In this document: in pieces, positions 46,096 to 56,436 of the stretch | How the letters are laid out: every line of letters starts with the position of its first letter | How positions within the stretch are numbered: the stretch's first letter is position 1 | DNA from: Clostridium polynesiense | GTDB taxonomy: Bacteria; Bacillota; Clostridia; Clostridiales; Clostridiaceae | Length of the DNA: 61,901 nucleotides | Assembly: GCF_000820705.1 (NCBI RefSeq) | Contig: NZ_CCXI01000120.1 | Span: 1-61,901, forward strand | Direction: 5' to 3' | Notes under the pieces: model-generated | The model's input: only the letters and a program-made list of their open reading frames with translations | Told to the model about the DNA's origin: nothing | The model's database searches: none | Program-made: the position numbers and the translations under genes

Positions 46096-46878
46096 ATGAA
46101 AAAGGTTTTAACCATTGCCGGCTCCGACTGCAGTGGAGGAGCAGGTATACAGGCAGATATAAAGACAATTACCGCTCATAAAATGTATGCAATGAGCGCT
46201 ATCACTGCTCTTACCGCTCAAAACACAACAGGTGTTTACGGAATTATGGAGGCTTCACCGGAATTTGTGGCAAATCAGCTTGATTGCATTTTTACCGACA
46301 TCATTCCAGACAGCGTTAAAATAGGTATGGTCTCTAGCAGTGCCATTATCAAAGTGATTGTTAAAAAGCTAAAACAGTATAATGCTAAAAATATTGTAGT
46401 TGACCCAGTTATGGTTTCCACCAGCGGTTCAAAGCTTCTTTCTGATGAAGCCCGCAACGCCCTAATCAATGAATTAATGCCCCTGGGAAGGGTTATTACT
46501 CCGAATATTCCTGAAACAGAGGTGCTTTGCGGATTTCCAGTAAAGAACGAAGAAGACATGATTGCAGCAGCAAAAAAAATATCCGAAATTATCAAAGGAT
46601 CTATTCTTGTAAAGGGAGGACATCTAGTAAATGATGCCATAGATCTTTTGTATGAAGAAGGTAATATTCACTGGTTTAAATCAAAGCGCATCAATAACCC
46701 TAATACTCACGGTACAGGCTGTACCCTTTCATCAGCAATAGCTTGTAATTTAGCAGCAGGATATTCCCTTGAAGAAAGCATTAAAAATGCCAAAGAGTAT
46801 CTTACCGGAGCTTTAGGTGCCATGCTGGATTTAGGAAAAGCTTCCGGCCCTCTTGATCATACCTACAATATCAAGTAA
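46096..46878 (+). CDS. thiD: HMP/HMP-phosphate kinase
   Basis: A 260-aa ribokinase-fold enzyme that phosphorylates hydroxymethylpyrimidine twice, giving the diphosphate for ThiE. It has TIAGSDCSGGAGIQADIKT at the N-terminus and NTHGTGCTLSSAIA with the catalytic Asp/Gly-rich loop near residue 215. It is the last gene of the salvage operon; no thiC or thiG is present, so the operon depends on imported precursors. Confidence 0.95.
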   Translation: MKKVLTIAGSDCSGGAGIQADIKTITAHKMYAMSAITALTAQNTTGVYGIMEASPEFVANQLDCIFTDIIPDSVKIGMVSSSAIIKVIVKKLKQYNAKNIVVDPVMVSTSGSKLLSDEARNALINELMPLGRVITPNIPETEVLCGFPVKNEEDMIAAAKKISEIIKGSILVKGGHLVNDAIDLLYEEGNIHWFKSKRINNPNTHGTGCTLSSAIACNLAAGYSLEESIKNAKEYLTGALGAMLDLGKASGPLDHTYNIK

Positions 46879-46899
46879 GAAGAAGCTTTTATCTATATG

Positions 46900-46949
46900 A
46901 AATGCTCTGTGTTCCTTGGGATTACTTCCCTTAAGAACACAGAGCATTT
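46900..46949. terminator. Bidirectional terminator between thiD and the phosphatase gene
   Basis: AAATGCTCTGTGTTC (46900-46914) pairs perfectly with GAACACAGAGCATTT (46935-46949), with further pairing near the loop. It lies between two convergent genes and can serve both. Confidence 0.88.
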
Positions 46950-46970
46950 ATCATAGCCCTTAATTATATT

Positions 46971-48581
46971 TTACTTTATAAGCTTTACAGCCTGCATGGG
47001 TACATAGGTATCTTCTACGCTGTATCCTTTAGAAGTCTTATTTGTCACTATTACTCCTTCAAGCTTAATTTCTTTTCCGTCAATCCTGGCTACATTGCTG
47101 TACCCAAAAAGCTCAAGAGTCTTTTTGCCCTTTTTAACCTTCAAAATAGGATTGTCCTTATCTGAAGTATCCATAGTTATCTCTGCATCTTCAAAGGCTT
47201 CTTTAGCATTTACAAAAAGTCTTTCCGAGGTCTTGTCAAGATCAAGGCCTAAAACCCTTGCCATATATCTTCCCACCTCAGTATTATCAACTACGCCGCC
47301 AAGCTTTTCAGAACCAATAGGAGCGTAATTATATAAACCTACATCTCCTCCGTTATGCCCTCCGTAAGCCCAGCTGATATTTGCTCTGTTGCTTATAACC
47401 TTATTAATCTTTTCATTCTTCGCCATAGCTATTTCCTCAGCAGTAGGGTCATTTATGCCGTAGAAATCTTTAAATATCTCTCTAACCTTATTATCATCTG
47501 CACCCTTTAAAAGAGTATTTGCATATTCTAAGGATATCTTTGCGCTCTTAAGCCTATCTATACTGTCTTTAAAGGTTACACTGGAATACTTAGGATTTAT
47601 CCCTCCTATAATAGGACCGCCTGTTCCATGGTCAGCAGAGGAAACCACCACTGTGTTTCCATCCTTTTTTGCAAAATCGAGAGCTACTTTAACAGCTGCA
47701 TCAAAGGCTGCTATATCTCCAGCCATTCCTGCAGGGTCATTATCATGAGCTGCCCAGTCAATTTTACTTCCTTCTATCATTAGGAAAAACCCATCCTTAT
47801 CCTTAGATAATATTTCTATAGCCTTTTTCGACATTTCTGCAAGGGTTGGTTCTTCGGATTTAGCAGCTATACGATCTATATCATATTGTAAGTCCTTATC
47901 TGCAAAAGCTCCCCAGAGTTTTGAAGAATTGGATTCCTTCATCCCTTCTTTTGTAGTTACATATTCATAACCTAAACCTTTTATAGTTTCAATTAAGTCT
48001 TTTCCGTCTGCTCTCTTTCCGCCTGCTTCAGGAGTAAAAAATCTATTTCCTCCTCCTAAAACTACATCTAAAGAATTATATATCTGCTGCTTCATAAGAG
48101 AATTGTAGTTGCCTCTGTCAGGATCATGGGCGGTAAAATCCGCAGGAGTAGCATGCATAACCTCAGAAGTTGCAACTATACCGGTGGATTTCCCTGATAA
48201 TCTTGCCGCTTCAATTAAGGTGGCTTTAGGCTTACCGCCTTCTATTACCCCCACATGCTTATCATCGGTTTTATGGCCTATGGCATAAGCGGTTCCTCCG
48301 GGAGCGGAATCCGTTATAGGACCGTTTCTCCAGTGAGTTCTAGTAAGCCCCACAGCAATTTCATCCATTGCAAAGGGTTTTCCGCCATTATACCACCTGG
48401 CTATGGTAATAGCCTCAATGCTTGTCCCATCCGGTATAAGCATTATTACATTTTTTACTCTGCCATTCTTAGCTTGTACATCAATATTAGAATTAAAGGT
48501 CATTAAACCGGCTATCATGAGAACTGCACAAATAAGTGCTATTAGTGATAACCTCTTTCTTGATTTTTCAAGCTTAACCAT
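46971..48581 (-). CDS. phoA: Secreted alkaline phosphatase
   Basis: A 536-aa PhoA-family phosphatase. A basic N-terminus, a hydrophobic core (about 11-29) and VQA-KN at 35-39 form a signal peptide. The metal-binding Asp51 is in IPDGTS, the nucleophile Ser92 in TDSAPGGTA, and later MIEGSKIDWAAHDND and SADHGTGG supply the remaining metal ligands. It releases phosphate from monoesters outside the membrane. AGGAGG precedes ATG; a -10 TATAAT lies at 48644-48649. It is convergent with thiD and probably phosphate-regulated, though I see no certain operator. Confidence 0.92.
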   Translation of the reverse strand: MVKLEKSRKRLSLIALICAVLMIAGLMTFNSNIDVQAKNGRVKNVIMLIPDGTSIEAITIARWYNGGKPFAMDEIAVGLTRTHWRNGPITDSAPGGTAYAIGHKTDDKHVGVIEGGKPKATLIEAARLSGKSTGIVATSEVMHATPADFTAHDPDRGNYNSLMKQQIYNSLDVVLGGGNRFFTPEAGGKRADGKDLIETIKGLGYEYVTTKEGMKESNSSKLWGAFADKDLQYDIDRIAAKSEEPTLAEMSKKAIEILSKDKDGFFLMIEGSKIDWAAHDNDPAGMAGDIAAFDAAVKVALDFAKKDGNTVVVSSADHGTGGPIIGGINPKYSSVTFKDSIDRLKSAKISLEYANTLLKGADDNKVREIFKDFYGINDPTAEEIAMAKNEKINKVISNRANISWAYGGHNGGDVGLYNYAPIGSEKLGGVVDNTEVGRYMARVLGLDLDKTSERLFVNAKEAFEDAEITMDTSDKDNPILKVKKGKKTLELFGYSNVARIDGKEIKLEGVIVTNKTSKGYSVEDTYVPMQAVKLIK

Positions 48582-49242
48582 ACAATTACCTCCTATTTTT
48601 AAAATACAGCGATGGTTTTAACAGTTTACCAATTCACCGTTTTATTATATCCATATTTTACTATATTTTTAAGATAATTGTAATGGTTGAATTTAAATTT
48701 ATATTAAAGTTCATGTTTTGTTTATAAACCTTTAAACTTTGTCCTTGTCCAAGTTCTATTCTGCTATTTATACCTTCACTCTAAAATTTCAACTGGTGAT
48801 TTTCTTCTATATAAACTTAAAGCCACTTTCTCTTACAGTAAATAAACCACCTTTCGGTGGTTTATATAACTGTTTAACTTTTACCCGGTAGTTGCAAAGC
48901 ACTAGAGCAAGGAATCTAATAAATCAAGGTTCTTATAATTCTGATGTTTTGGAATCTCTTTCAGTGTATACTTAAAATAATTATTGCATAATATGCAGGA
49001 ACAGGGATGTCAGCACTTAAAAAACATGTAGGCGATAACAAATCTTTTATCTATCCTAAAAACAGGAAATTATATATGGATAATTATCTTCTATATGAAA
49101 GGCGTTCCATTTCTAAAAGTGCCAGTGGAAAACTCCATATCCTATCCACTATTAAAACAAATAAATAGATATTTTTGGATACATTTAAAGGAGAGTCAGC
49201 TAATACTACAGTGTAGTTAATTATTAAACTAATACTGTTTAG
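48582..49242. other. Intergenic region between phosphatase and block C
   Basis: This 660-base gap holds the phosphatase promoter area (TATAAT at 48644-48649, minus strand), a terminator-like stem (48842-48865) and gene-free sequence. A 53-codon plus-strand frame at 49007-49168 has no recognisable family and only a weak ribosome site; it may be debris of a longer gene. Confidence 0.5.
48842..48865. terminator. Small hairpin terminator
   Basis: ATAAACCACC (48842-48851) and GGTGGTTTAT (48856-48865) form a perfect 10-bp stem with a TTTC loop. It lies downstream of block C on the minus strand, although about 380 bases beyond the last gene. Confidence 0.6.
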
Positions 49243-50031
49243 CTATGATTTCTTTATCCACTCTTCGAAGCCTGCTTTTTCCCATGGCATTCCTCTATGA
49301 AAATTATACATCCAAGGGTAAGCAGGTTTACCAGTAAACTTATTCTTTATTTTATCTGCTAAGCATTTTTCCTTAGCAGGATTACCAACTACAGCCATGC
49401 CTTCTGTCACATTTTTAGTAACAACTGAACCTGCTCCTACTAAGGAGTTTTCACCAATTATCACTCCGGGGAGTATTATGCTTCCTGCTGCAATTGATGC
49501 AAATCTTTTAATTCGTACAGGAGATATTTTATTAGAAGGAGGAGTTGGATCGTTTGTTATAACTACGTGAGGAAACAACCACACGAAGTCTTCTATAATT
49601 GTTTCTTCACCTACAAAAACACCACTATGTATAGATACATAATTACCTATTACACTTTGATGCTGTATATCAGAGTTAGTTCCAATCCTTACATTTTTTC
49701 CTATCCTACTACCTTCTCGTATAGTAATTCTATGTCCTGATTGGAAATTATCTTCTATAATAACATCGCCATATATAATAGCCCCGCTTCTTATAACTGA
49801 GTTTTTACCGATTATACATATGTGCTCTTTATTATTACCTTTAAAAAAATCTCCTAAATATTCACCTATGATACTATTTGCTCCTATAAAGCTCCCTTTT
49901 TTTATTATTACATTATCCCTTATTATACTTCCGCTATCTATGTAAACATCATCTTCAATAGTTACATTATTTCCTATATATACATTTTTCTTAATTATGG
50001 CTTTTAAACTGATATTTCTCATATTCTTCAC
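49243..50031 (-). CDS. Left-handed beta-helix acetyltransferase, FdtC/QdtC-like
   Basis: A 262-aa hexapeptide-repeat protein. Repeats run through most of the chain (IGNNVTIEDDVYIDSG, IGKNVRIGTNSDIQHQS, GAGSVVTKNV), with a C-terminal extension (PAYPWMYNFHRGMPW). Enzymes of this kind N-acetylate nucleotide amino sugars. With FdtB and FdtA in the same block, it probably acetylates dTDP-3-amino-3,6-dideoxyhexose. It is the last gene of block C. Confidence 0.8.
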   Translation of the reverse strand: MKNMRNISLKAIIKKNVYIGNNVTIEDDVYIDSGSIIRDNVIIKKGSFIGANSIIGEYLGDFFKGNNKEHICIIGKNSVIRSGAIIYGDVIIEDNFQSGHRITIREGSRIGKNVRIGTNSDIQHQSVIGNYVSIHSGVFVGEETIIEDFVWLFPHVVITNDPTPPSNKISPVRIKRFASIAAGSIILPGVIIGENSLVGAGSVVTKNVTEGMAVVGNPAKEKCLADKIKNKFTGKPAYPWMYNFHRGMPWEKAGFEEWIKKS

Positions 50032-50042
50032 CTATCCATATT

Positions 50043-51317
50043 TTATATGTTAGTTTTTTTACCATCAATTAGTTTACTTCCCACCTCATTCCATCTTCTT
50101 AAGGTTTCATTTTCTGTATAAGATGAGGTCATTGACAACTCGTACGCATTCATAGAATATAATTCATAATCCTCTACTATTTCAGATACGTATCTTGTTA
50201 AATCATTTATAATATATTTATATAAAGTATTACTTTTATATTTATCTATATAATTAGCAGTATTTACACTCCCGAAAAAATCTAAAGGATAATTAGGCTT
50301 CATATCTTCATCCCAATATTTTATTGGATTTTCTATCAAAAATCCATTTTCCCCATGTTGTATATATTCAGGAATTGCATATGTATCTGTTGCAATTACA
50401 GGTAATCCTGACTTTAATGCTTCCATTATTACAATTGCAGTAGAGTCCATAAATGTCGGATGCAGCAAGATATGGCTACTTTTATAAAGATTATGGAGTT
50501 CGTTATTATCAAGATTATTATTAAAAATATGTATTGACGGATCTTCATTAATATAATCAAGATACTTATTGGGAATAGTATTTGGGTTAGTTACCATTGT
50601 AAGTGTAACATCATATTTTCTCTTTAACTCTAAATATGATTCTATAATCTCACATCCTCCTTTTAAAGAGAACATGCTAGAAATATACAGAAGATTTATT
50701 GACTTATTTTTTAAGTCTTCGGCTCTCTCTTTTATAAACATCTTATCTATAAGAATATTATCTTTAACAAAAGGATATATAACACTTTGAAATTTAAATT
50801 CATATGGAACAATATCATTAAAATATTTATAAAATCCTTCCTTGCTTCTCTCGGAGTAAAATATGAATCCTTTAAAATTTTCGTCATTCACACATTTTTT
50901 TATTTCATTAATCATTATATTTCTATATTTTAAATTTTCATATTTTTCATAATCATAAGCGAATATAGAGTGAGAATTCTCTATATATACCATATAAGGA
51001 ATCTTGCATTTATCGCTATCTTTAAGAAAGAGCTGGCTAAGTACAGCTCCATCATAATTTTTTATTTCGTTTATTTTATACTTGTGCACATAATTATTTT
51101 TAAATAACTGATACCGAAACTTATATGTCCCCAACTTCCGCATAAACTTATATTTCTTAAGCTTTTGTTTTAGCGTAACCTTTTCTGTAATAGTATCTTG
51201 ATCATGGCGTATATCAGCCTTTGGACCGAAATCGAAGTGTTCGAATTGACTATTAACAATATCATTGTCCCATTTTCTTCTTGGATATGTATAATATATT
51301 TTTTTCTTTTCCATCAA
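50043..51317 (-). CDS. Family 4 glycosyltransferase
   Basis: A 424-aa GT-B enzyme. The C-terminal half has LLYISSMFSLKGGCEII, LHPTFMDSTAIVIMEALKSGLPVIAT and EYIQHGENGFLI, the family 4 donor site. The N-terminal half is unusual, with little similarity to neighbours and many charged residues. It adds a sugar to the block C repeat. Confidence 0.85.
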   Translation of the reverse strand: MMEKKKIYYTYPRRKWDNDIVNSQFEHFDFGPKADIRHDQDTITEKVTLKQKLKKYKFMRKLGTYKFRYQLFKNNYVHKYKINEIKNYDGAVLSQLFLKDSDKCKIPYMVYIENSHSIFAYDYEKYENLKYRNIMINEIKKCVNDENFKGFIFYSERSKEGFYKYFNDIVPYEFKFQSVIYPFVKDNILIDKMFIKERAEDLKNKSINLLYISSMFSLKGGCEIIESYLELKRKYDVTLTMVTNPNTIPNKYLDYINEDPSIHIFNNNLDNNELHNLYKSSHILLHPTFMDSTAIVIMEALKSGLPVIATDTYAIPEYIQHGENGFLIENPIKYWDEDMKPNYPLDFFGSVNTANYIDKYKSNTLYKYIINDLTRYVSEIVEDYELYSMNAYELSMTSSYTENETLRRWNEVGSKLIDGKKTNI

Positions 51318-51329
51318 ACTACTCCTAGA

Positions 51330-52796
51330 TCAATTTAATTTTTTATTTATTTTATTCTTGACAAATTCTATAGCCATAGTAACTTCACTCTTGTCAATAT
51401 TTATTTTTATCCATAAAATCAAAATACCAACAGAAATTAGTATTTCTGTACCCTTACTAATAAAGTATGAGGAAGCAAGAGTTAAAGCTAGTGCAATAAC
51501 TGATGTTATTATGAGCTTAAGGTTCTTTTTTATTAATTCAAAATCTATTGTTTTCTTCATGTAAAAATAATATGTAATTGAAAGAAGAAGCTGAGAAACA
51601 AAGTAACCTATGCCTATACTGAATAGCCCTACTTTATTAATAAAGAAAGCAGTAAATAGGATCATTACCCCATCATATATAATCTCAGCAATAATTTGCA
51701 TTTTTAATTTCGGTATAGTATAAAGGGGCATACCTAAGCACCATGCTATTGTTTTAAAGAAATCAGCTATCAAGAAGATTGGCACTATAATAGAAGCCGC
51801 TACAAATTCTGCAGAGTATAATACTCTAATAAGTATCCATCTTGTATTAAGCACCAATATCAGAACTGGTACAATTAACTTTAATACAAGATTAAGGGTG
51901 TCATTCATTTCCTTTGACATTTCATCCTTCGTACCCTTTGAACATAATGTGGGCATATAGTATATCGTAAGTGCTGATAAGATCAGCATCATGTATTGAT
52001 TAGTCATTGCCCATACAGATTGAAATATTCCGTTTGCTTCTATACCTAAATTATTTATTATTATTGTTCTTATAAAAAGCATAGAATAGTTTGTTAATAC
52101 CGACGTAAATATTACAACAATTCCATATCTAATTAATGGTTTCATAACACTAATTTGAATATCTTTGATGTTTATATGTGTTATTGTTCCATTTGATTTA
52201 AAACACTTGCTTCCGTAAAAAAAGTATACAATACAAGTGATAAATGCAGTTACAGGAATAGAGTATACAGCACCTTTAGTTTTAAAGAATAAAGTCAAAA
52301 GCGTACTCACTATTAAACTTACTATACTAGAAATTACATTTGCTTTCCCTAATTCTTTAATACCACTAAATCCATTTATAACTGATATATTTATTAAATT
52401 TAGGGTTAAAAACGGAATAGCAATGCTAGAAATTATTATATAGCTATAATAGCTGGTATCCTTAAGAATTCTCTCAGCTATATTTTTTGACATAAAAGCT
52501 ATAATTAAAACGGCTATAATGGATAATACAGTAGTAACAGCATAAGATGTTGCCTCAACTTTTTTAATATATTCTTTATTATCCTTATCCTTGCTTATTT
52601 CCTTTATTATTCCATTGTTTATTCCTAGATTTGTAAATGATGTTATTGTTGCTATAAAATTATTTAAATATGATGTTATACTTATACCAAAAGGTCCGAG
52701 AATAACAGCAATTAGCTTAGTTCTTAATACGTTAATAAGTACCTGGATTACTGAAGCAAATCCCATAGTTAAAAAAGCCTTAATTCTTTTCCCCAT
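51330..52796 (-). CDS. wzx: Wzx-type flippase (block C)
   Basis: A 488-aa MOP-superfamily membrane protein with about fourteen hydrophobic segments, resembling WzxE-like O-antigen translocases (GFASVIQVLINVLRTKLIAVILGP). AAAGGAG precedes ATG. A terminator-like hairpin lies between it and the upstream fdtB, so its transcription may depend on read-through or a local promoter. Confidence 0.87.
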   Translation of the reverse strand: MGKRIKAFLTMGFASVIQVLINVLRTKLIAVILGPFGISITSYLNNFIATITSFTNLGINNGIIKEISKDKDNKEYIKKVEATSYAVTTVLSIIAVLIIAFMSKNIAERILKDTSYYSYIIISSIAIPFLTLNLINISVINGFSGIKELGKANVISSIVSLIVSTLLTLFFKTKGAVYSIPVTAFITCIVYFFYGSKCFKSNGTITHINIKDIQISVMKPLIRYGIVVIFTSVLTNYSMLFIRTIIINNLGIEANGIFQSVWAMTNQYMMLILSALTIYYMPTLCSKGTKDEMSKEMNDTLNLVLKLIVPVLILVLNTRWILIRVLYSAEFVAASIIVPIFLIADFFKTIAWCLGMPLYTIPKLKMQIIAEIIYDGVMILFTAFFINKVGLFSIGIGYFVSQLLLSITYYFYMKKTIDFELIKKNLKLIITSVIALALTLASSYFISKGTEILISVGILILWIKINIDKSEVTMAIEFVKNKINKKLN

Positions 52797-52872
52797 ACTA
52801 TCTCCTTTGATTAATCACTTAATTCTAATAATTCTTTCTCAATCAGTTTATAATAATTTATTATAAATAACA

Positions 52873-52908
52873 AAAAATCCTACCAACATTTGATAGAATT
52901 TTTGTTGG
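52873..52908 (-). terminator. Terminator-like hairpin after fdtB
   Basis: AAAAATCCTA (52873-52882) can pair with TAGAATTTTT (52894-52903) with one mismatch or G-U pair; CCAACA/TGTTGG (52883-52888 with 52903-52908) is an alternative stem. On the minus strand it follows the fdtB stop and is followed by T-rich sequence, inside block C. Confidence 0.55.
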
Positions 52909-52926
52909 AATTTATAAATATTTTGT

Positions 52927-54027
52927 CTATTTACCCCATAGATTTAAAACATCAATAATATATTGAATTTCCTCATCTTTCATTCCAGGCCACATTGGAA
53001 TGCTTAGAACCTCATCTGATAGTTTTTCAGATATAGGAAAACTGCCTCTTTTAAAGCCTAGTTCTTTATATGCAGGCTGCAAGTGAATAGCTATAGGATA
53101 ATGGATTAAGGTTTCAATACCTTTTTCTTTAAGATAATTTTGAAGTTCATTTCGTTTCGTACTTCTAATTGCAAATATATGCCATACAGGATTTACATTC
53201 TCAGGAACATAAGGAAGTATTATATGTTCATTCTTAATTTCTTCTAAGTATCTTTTAGCTACACGTTTTCTTTCATCATTCCATAATTCTAAGTATTTAA
53301 GCTTAATTGATAAAAATGCTGCTTGTATTTCGTCCAGTCTAGAATTATTTCCTTTAAATATGTGACTGTACTTTTTATCTGAACCATAATTTCCAAATTG
53401 TCTTATTTTTAAAGCAAGTTCTGAATCCTTTGTTACTACAGCTCCTCCATCACCTAATGCTCCTAGATTTTTACCTGGATAAAAACTGAACCCCGCAGCA
53501 TCACTAAGATTGCCAACTCTTTTATCTTTATATACGGCACCATGAGCCTGTGCAGCATCTTCGATAACTTTTAAATTATATTTCTTAGCTATTTTATTTA
53601 TTAAATCCATGTCTGCAGGTTGTCCATACAAATGTACAGCAATAATTGCTTTTGTTTTATTAGTTATTGCACTTTCAATTAGTTCTGGATTAATATTATA
53701 TGTATTTATATCAGGTTCTACAAAAATAGGGGTAGCTCCTGTATAACTTACAGCTAATGCTGTTGCGATATAAGTATTAGAAGGAATTATAACCTCATCT
53801 CCATTACCTATTTGAAAAGATTTTAAAATTATGTATAATGCATCTAATCCGTTTCCACAGCCAATACAATTATCAGCACTACAAAAAGAAGAAAATTCTT
53901 TTTCAAAATTTTTAACTTCTTCCCCTAAAATAAACCATGATTTATTATATACTTCAGTAAATTTTGATACAATTTCTTCTTTTATCGGTTCATGCATATA
54001 CTGAAAATTCAAAAATGGTATTTTCAT
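52927..54027 (-). CDS. fdtB: FdtB-type PLP sugar aminotransferase, intact copy
   Basis: A 366-aa DegT/DnrJ/EryC1 aminotransferase with [29 protein letters not shown] and the PLP lysine in [16 protein letters not shown]. It aligns along its length with the frameshifted copy at 14013-15109. It would aminate dTDP-3-keto-6-deoxyhexose from FdtA, the preceding gene, to a 3-amino sugar. Being intact, it could serve both blocks. Confidence 0.9.
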   Translation of the reverse strand: MKIPFLNFQYMHEPIKEEIVSKFTEVYNKSWFILGEEVKNFEKEFSSFCSADNCIGCGNGLDALYIILKSFQIGNGDEVIIPSNTYIATALAVSYTGATPIFVEPDINTYNINPELIESAITNKTKAIIAVHLYGQPADMDLINKIAKKYNLKVIEDAAQAHGAVYKDKRVGNLSDAAGFSFYPGKNLGALGDGGAVVTKDSELALKIRQFGNYGSDKKYSHIFKGNNSRLDEIQAAFLSIKLKYLELWNDERKRVAKRYLEEIKNEHIILPYVPENVNPVWHIFAIRSTKRNELQNYLKEKGIETLIHYPIAIHLQPAYKELGFKRGSFPISEKLSDEVLSIPMWPGMKDEEIQYIIDVLNLWGK

Positions 54028-54038
54028 ATAATAGCCTC

Positions 54039-54446
54039 CTAAAATCTTTTTCCCGCTTCTGCTAAATAGAAATCATAGTTTCTTATATAATCCTCTTCAT
54101 CATAATAATCAGATGCTAAAACTAGAAGCACTGCACCTTCTGTAAAGTCAAACATTTCTCTCCAAATCATGGGACCTATATAAAGTCCTACAGATGAATC
54201 ATTAAGATCATATATTTCTTCTTCATTAGGAGTTTTTACTCTTATCTTCACACTACCATTTAAGCATACGAGAACCTGATGAAGTTTTCTATGAGAATGA
54301 TATCCTCGAGTTATATCCTTATCTACTTTGGTTATATAATAAACTCTTTTAATCTTAAAAGGGATATCATAACCGCTTTCTATAGGGCTTAAATGACCAT
54401 ATTTATCTACATATTCTTTAAATTTTAACAGGGATACATTAAACAT
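54039..54446 (-). CDS. fdtA: FdtA/QdtA-type dTDP-sugar 3,4-ketoisomerase
   Basis: A 135-aa cupin of the WxcM/FdtA family with [13 protein letters not shown] (catalytic His pair near 50-52) and [10 protein letters not shown]. It isomerises dTDP-4-keto-6-deoxyglucose to the 3-keto form. Here it is free-standing, whereas the block A version is fused to a GNAT domain. Block C has no rmlA or rmlB, so the substrate must come from block A or elsewhere. Fuc3N versus Qui3N cannot be decided. Confidence 0.88.
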   Translation of the reverse strand: MFNVSLLKFKEYVDKYGHLSPIESGYDIPFKIKRVYYITKVDKDITRGYHSHRKLHQVLVCLNGSVKIRVKTPNEEEIYDLNDSSVGLYIGPMIWREMFDFTEGAVLLVLASDYYDEEDYIRNYDFYLAEAGKRF

Positions 54447-54460
54447 ACTGCTTATCCTCT

Positions 54461-55345
54461 CTATACATCGTTTATTTTTAATTTATTTTTTATTTTCTCT
54501 ATATCTAAGTAAATTAATTGACTTTTTACTATTTCTAGCTTTTGTATTAGCTTATTAGTTTTACGTCCTTTATTTCTAATATATAATTGAGATAAAGCTT
54601 GCCGTTTAATTTTAAAAGGTACATGGTATGTATTAAAAAAACATCTTAATATTTGTTTTTCTTCATTAAACATTTTTGATTTATTTGAAGTTGTATTTTC
54701 TCCATGTAACCTATAATAGCAAAATGGTTTGTCTATAAAATCTATTTTATATTTTTTAGCTACCTTTACATAATACGGCCAATCTTCTATGAAAAACTTA
54801 TTATCGTAAAGTCCTATTTCCTCTATTACTTCTCTTCTCATAACAATGGTGGGTGTACTGATAAAATAATTTACTATTAGATTATAGAATTGAGAATCTT
54901 CTTCATATTTTTTCTTTAATTCTTTAGTAATAACAGCTTCATTAGTTTTAATATCATTTCTTATAATAAGAGAATTACCACAGCTTATGAATGAATTATT
55001 CTTCTCCATAAATTCAATTTGCGTTAGCAACCTGCCTTCTATCATCATATCATCAGAAGCTATTATTGAAATATATTTTCCTTTACTTAAGTGGTAGCCT
55101 TTGTTTATGGTAGCTACTACCCCTTCATTAGCCTTGTCTATAAATATGAACTCATTAAAATGCTGTTGATTTAAATCTTTAAATTCACATATCAATTTGG
55201 CAGTATTATCTTTTGAACCATCATTAAGCACTATTAACTGAATATTTTTATATTTTTGCAATAATATACTATTTAAACAATCAAGAATATAATTCTCATG
55301 ATTATAAGCCGGAATTATTATGCTGATTAATGGTAAATCATTCAC
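54461..55345 (-). CDS. Family 2 glycosyltransferase
   Basis: A 294-aa GT-A enzyme with SIIIPAYNHENYI, LNDGSKDNT and the metal motif IIASDDMM. It lies directly upstream of fdtA and may transfer the 3-amino sugar. Confidence 0.85.
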   Translation of the reverse strand: MNDLPLISIIIPAYNHENYILDCLNSILLQKYKNIQLIVLNDGSKDNTAKLICEFKDLNQQHFNEFIFIDKANEGVVATINKGYHLSKGKYISIIASDDMMIEGRLLTQIEFMEKNNSFISCGNSLIIRNDIKTNEAVITKELKKKYEEDSQFYNLIVNYFISTPTIVMRREVIEEIGLYDNKFFIEDWPYYVKVAKKYKIDFIDKPFCYYRLHGENTTSNKSKMFNEEKQILRCFFNTYHVPFKIKRQALSQLYIRNKGRKTNKLIQKLEIVKSQLIYLDIEKIKNKLKINDV

Positions 55346-55371
55346 CTTATCACCTTCTTACCTTTAATGTG

Positions 55372-56436
55372 TTAACTCTTCAGTATTTGAATCAAATTTT
55401 CAACTGCTTTATCCCAGCTTAAACCCATAGCGGTTTTAAATCCATTTTCAGATATACTTCTTAATAACGTTCTATCCTTTAATATTAGCTGTATATTCTT
55501 TGATAATGCCTCAACATCACCTGGAGAAGATGTAAGAGCATTAACCTTATTTATACCAACTTCCATCAACGCTCCTACATTACTACCTACTACAGCACAT
55601 TTACAAGCCATTGCCTCTATAGGAGTTAACCCCCAGCCTTCTTGATGACTAGGAAATATGTACACATCTGCATTACTATATAACTCTCTAAGCTGTTCTT
55701 TATTAGGTTTCATATAAAACACAGCTCCTTCAGGGATATCTTTGCATTTATCTATTCCAAATATAGATAACTTAGCTTGAGGAAATATTTTTTTAACATC
55801 TTCATAAGCTTTTACACCATCACTATATCCCTTTGACTTTAGGGGATGATACATTAATAATAAGTTATATGTATCATCATATCTTTTTTCATTATTATAA
55901 AACTCAGTTGTATCTATTCCATTATATACTATTACGGAATCATTCCTCTGGAATTTCTTTTTCAATAATTCATCTAACCAAGAGGATATTACTATAGGCT
56001 TTAATGGCAATCTATAGGTATCATCTACCAATTGATCATCTCCACTCCATCTCTCATATCCTTGTACAAAATAAAACTTCTTACCCTTTGAATCCTTTAG
56101 ATTATTCACATCATAAGCAGTGGGCCATGCTGTTGCTATTATAATATCTCCGTCTTCAATAAAGGAATTTTTTATTGCCGGAACTAATTTTATTGGAACT
56201 TTTACGTCAAACCAATCTACTTTAGTTCTTCTTTTTAATGTATTTCCTATTGATGCCTTTACTGTTTTAAAAAAGCCACTGATTCCTTTGTTATTAAAGC
56301 TATATGCCTTCATTGGAACAAATATTGTTACATCGTGACCACGTTCTTTCAGCCTATTTGCATACTGGAAAATTATTTTGATACCTCCGGTAGATTGAGT
56401 AAAAGGAATCACAAAGCTAATCTTCACCAAAGTCAC
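55372..56436 (-). CDS. Family 4 glycosyltransferase
   Basis: A 354-aa GT-B enzyme with FTQSTGGIKIIFQYANRL, VYNGIDTTEFY and FPSHQEGWGLTPIEAMACKCAVV. GTG at 56436 or GTG three codons later may start it, both near AAGGAAGG, and it overlaps the polymerase gene by 20 bases. It resembles the block B enzyme at 32975-34054 (FVQGYERW/FVQGYETW). Confidence 0.85.
   Translation of the reverse strand: MTLVKISFVIPFTQSTGGIKIIFQYANRLKERGHDVTIFVPMKAYSFNNKGISGFFKTVKASIGNTLKRRTKVDWFDVKVPIKLVPAIKNSFIEDGDIIIATAWPTAYDVNNLKDSKGKKFYFVQGYERWSGDDQLVDDTYRLPLKPIVISSWLDELLKKKFQRNDSVIVYNGIDTTEFYNNEKRYDDTYNLLLMYHPLKSKGYSDGVKAYEDVKKIFPQAKLSIFGIDKCKDIPEGAVFYMKPNKEQLRELYSNADVYIFPSHQEGWGLTPIEAMACKCAVVGSNVGALMEVGINKVNALTSSPGDVEALSKNIQLILKDRTLLRSISENGFKTAMGLSWDKAVENLIQILKS

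Noticed and set aside
49007-49168. 53-codon plus-strand frame
   Set aside because: No known family, weak ribosome site and an isolated position; it may be gene debris and was not listed as a coding sequence.
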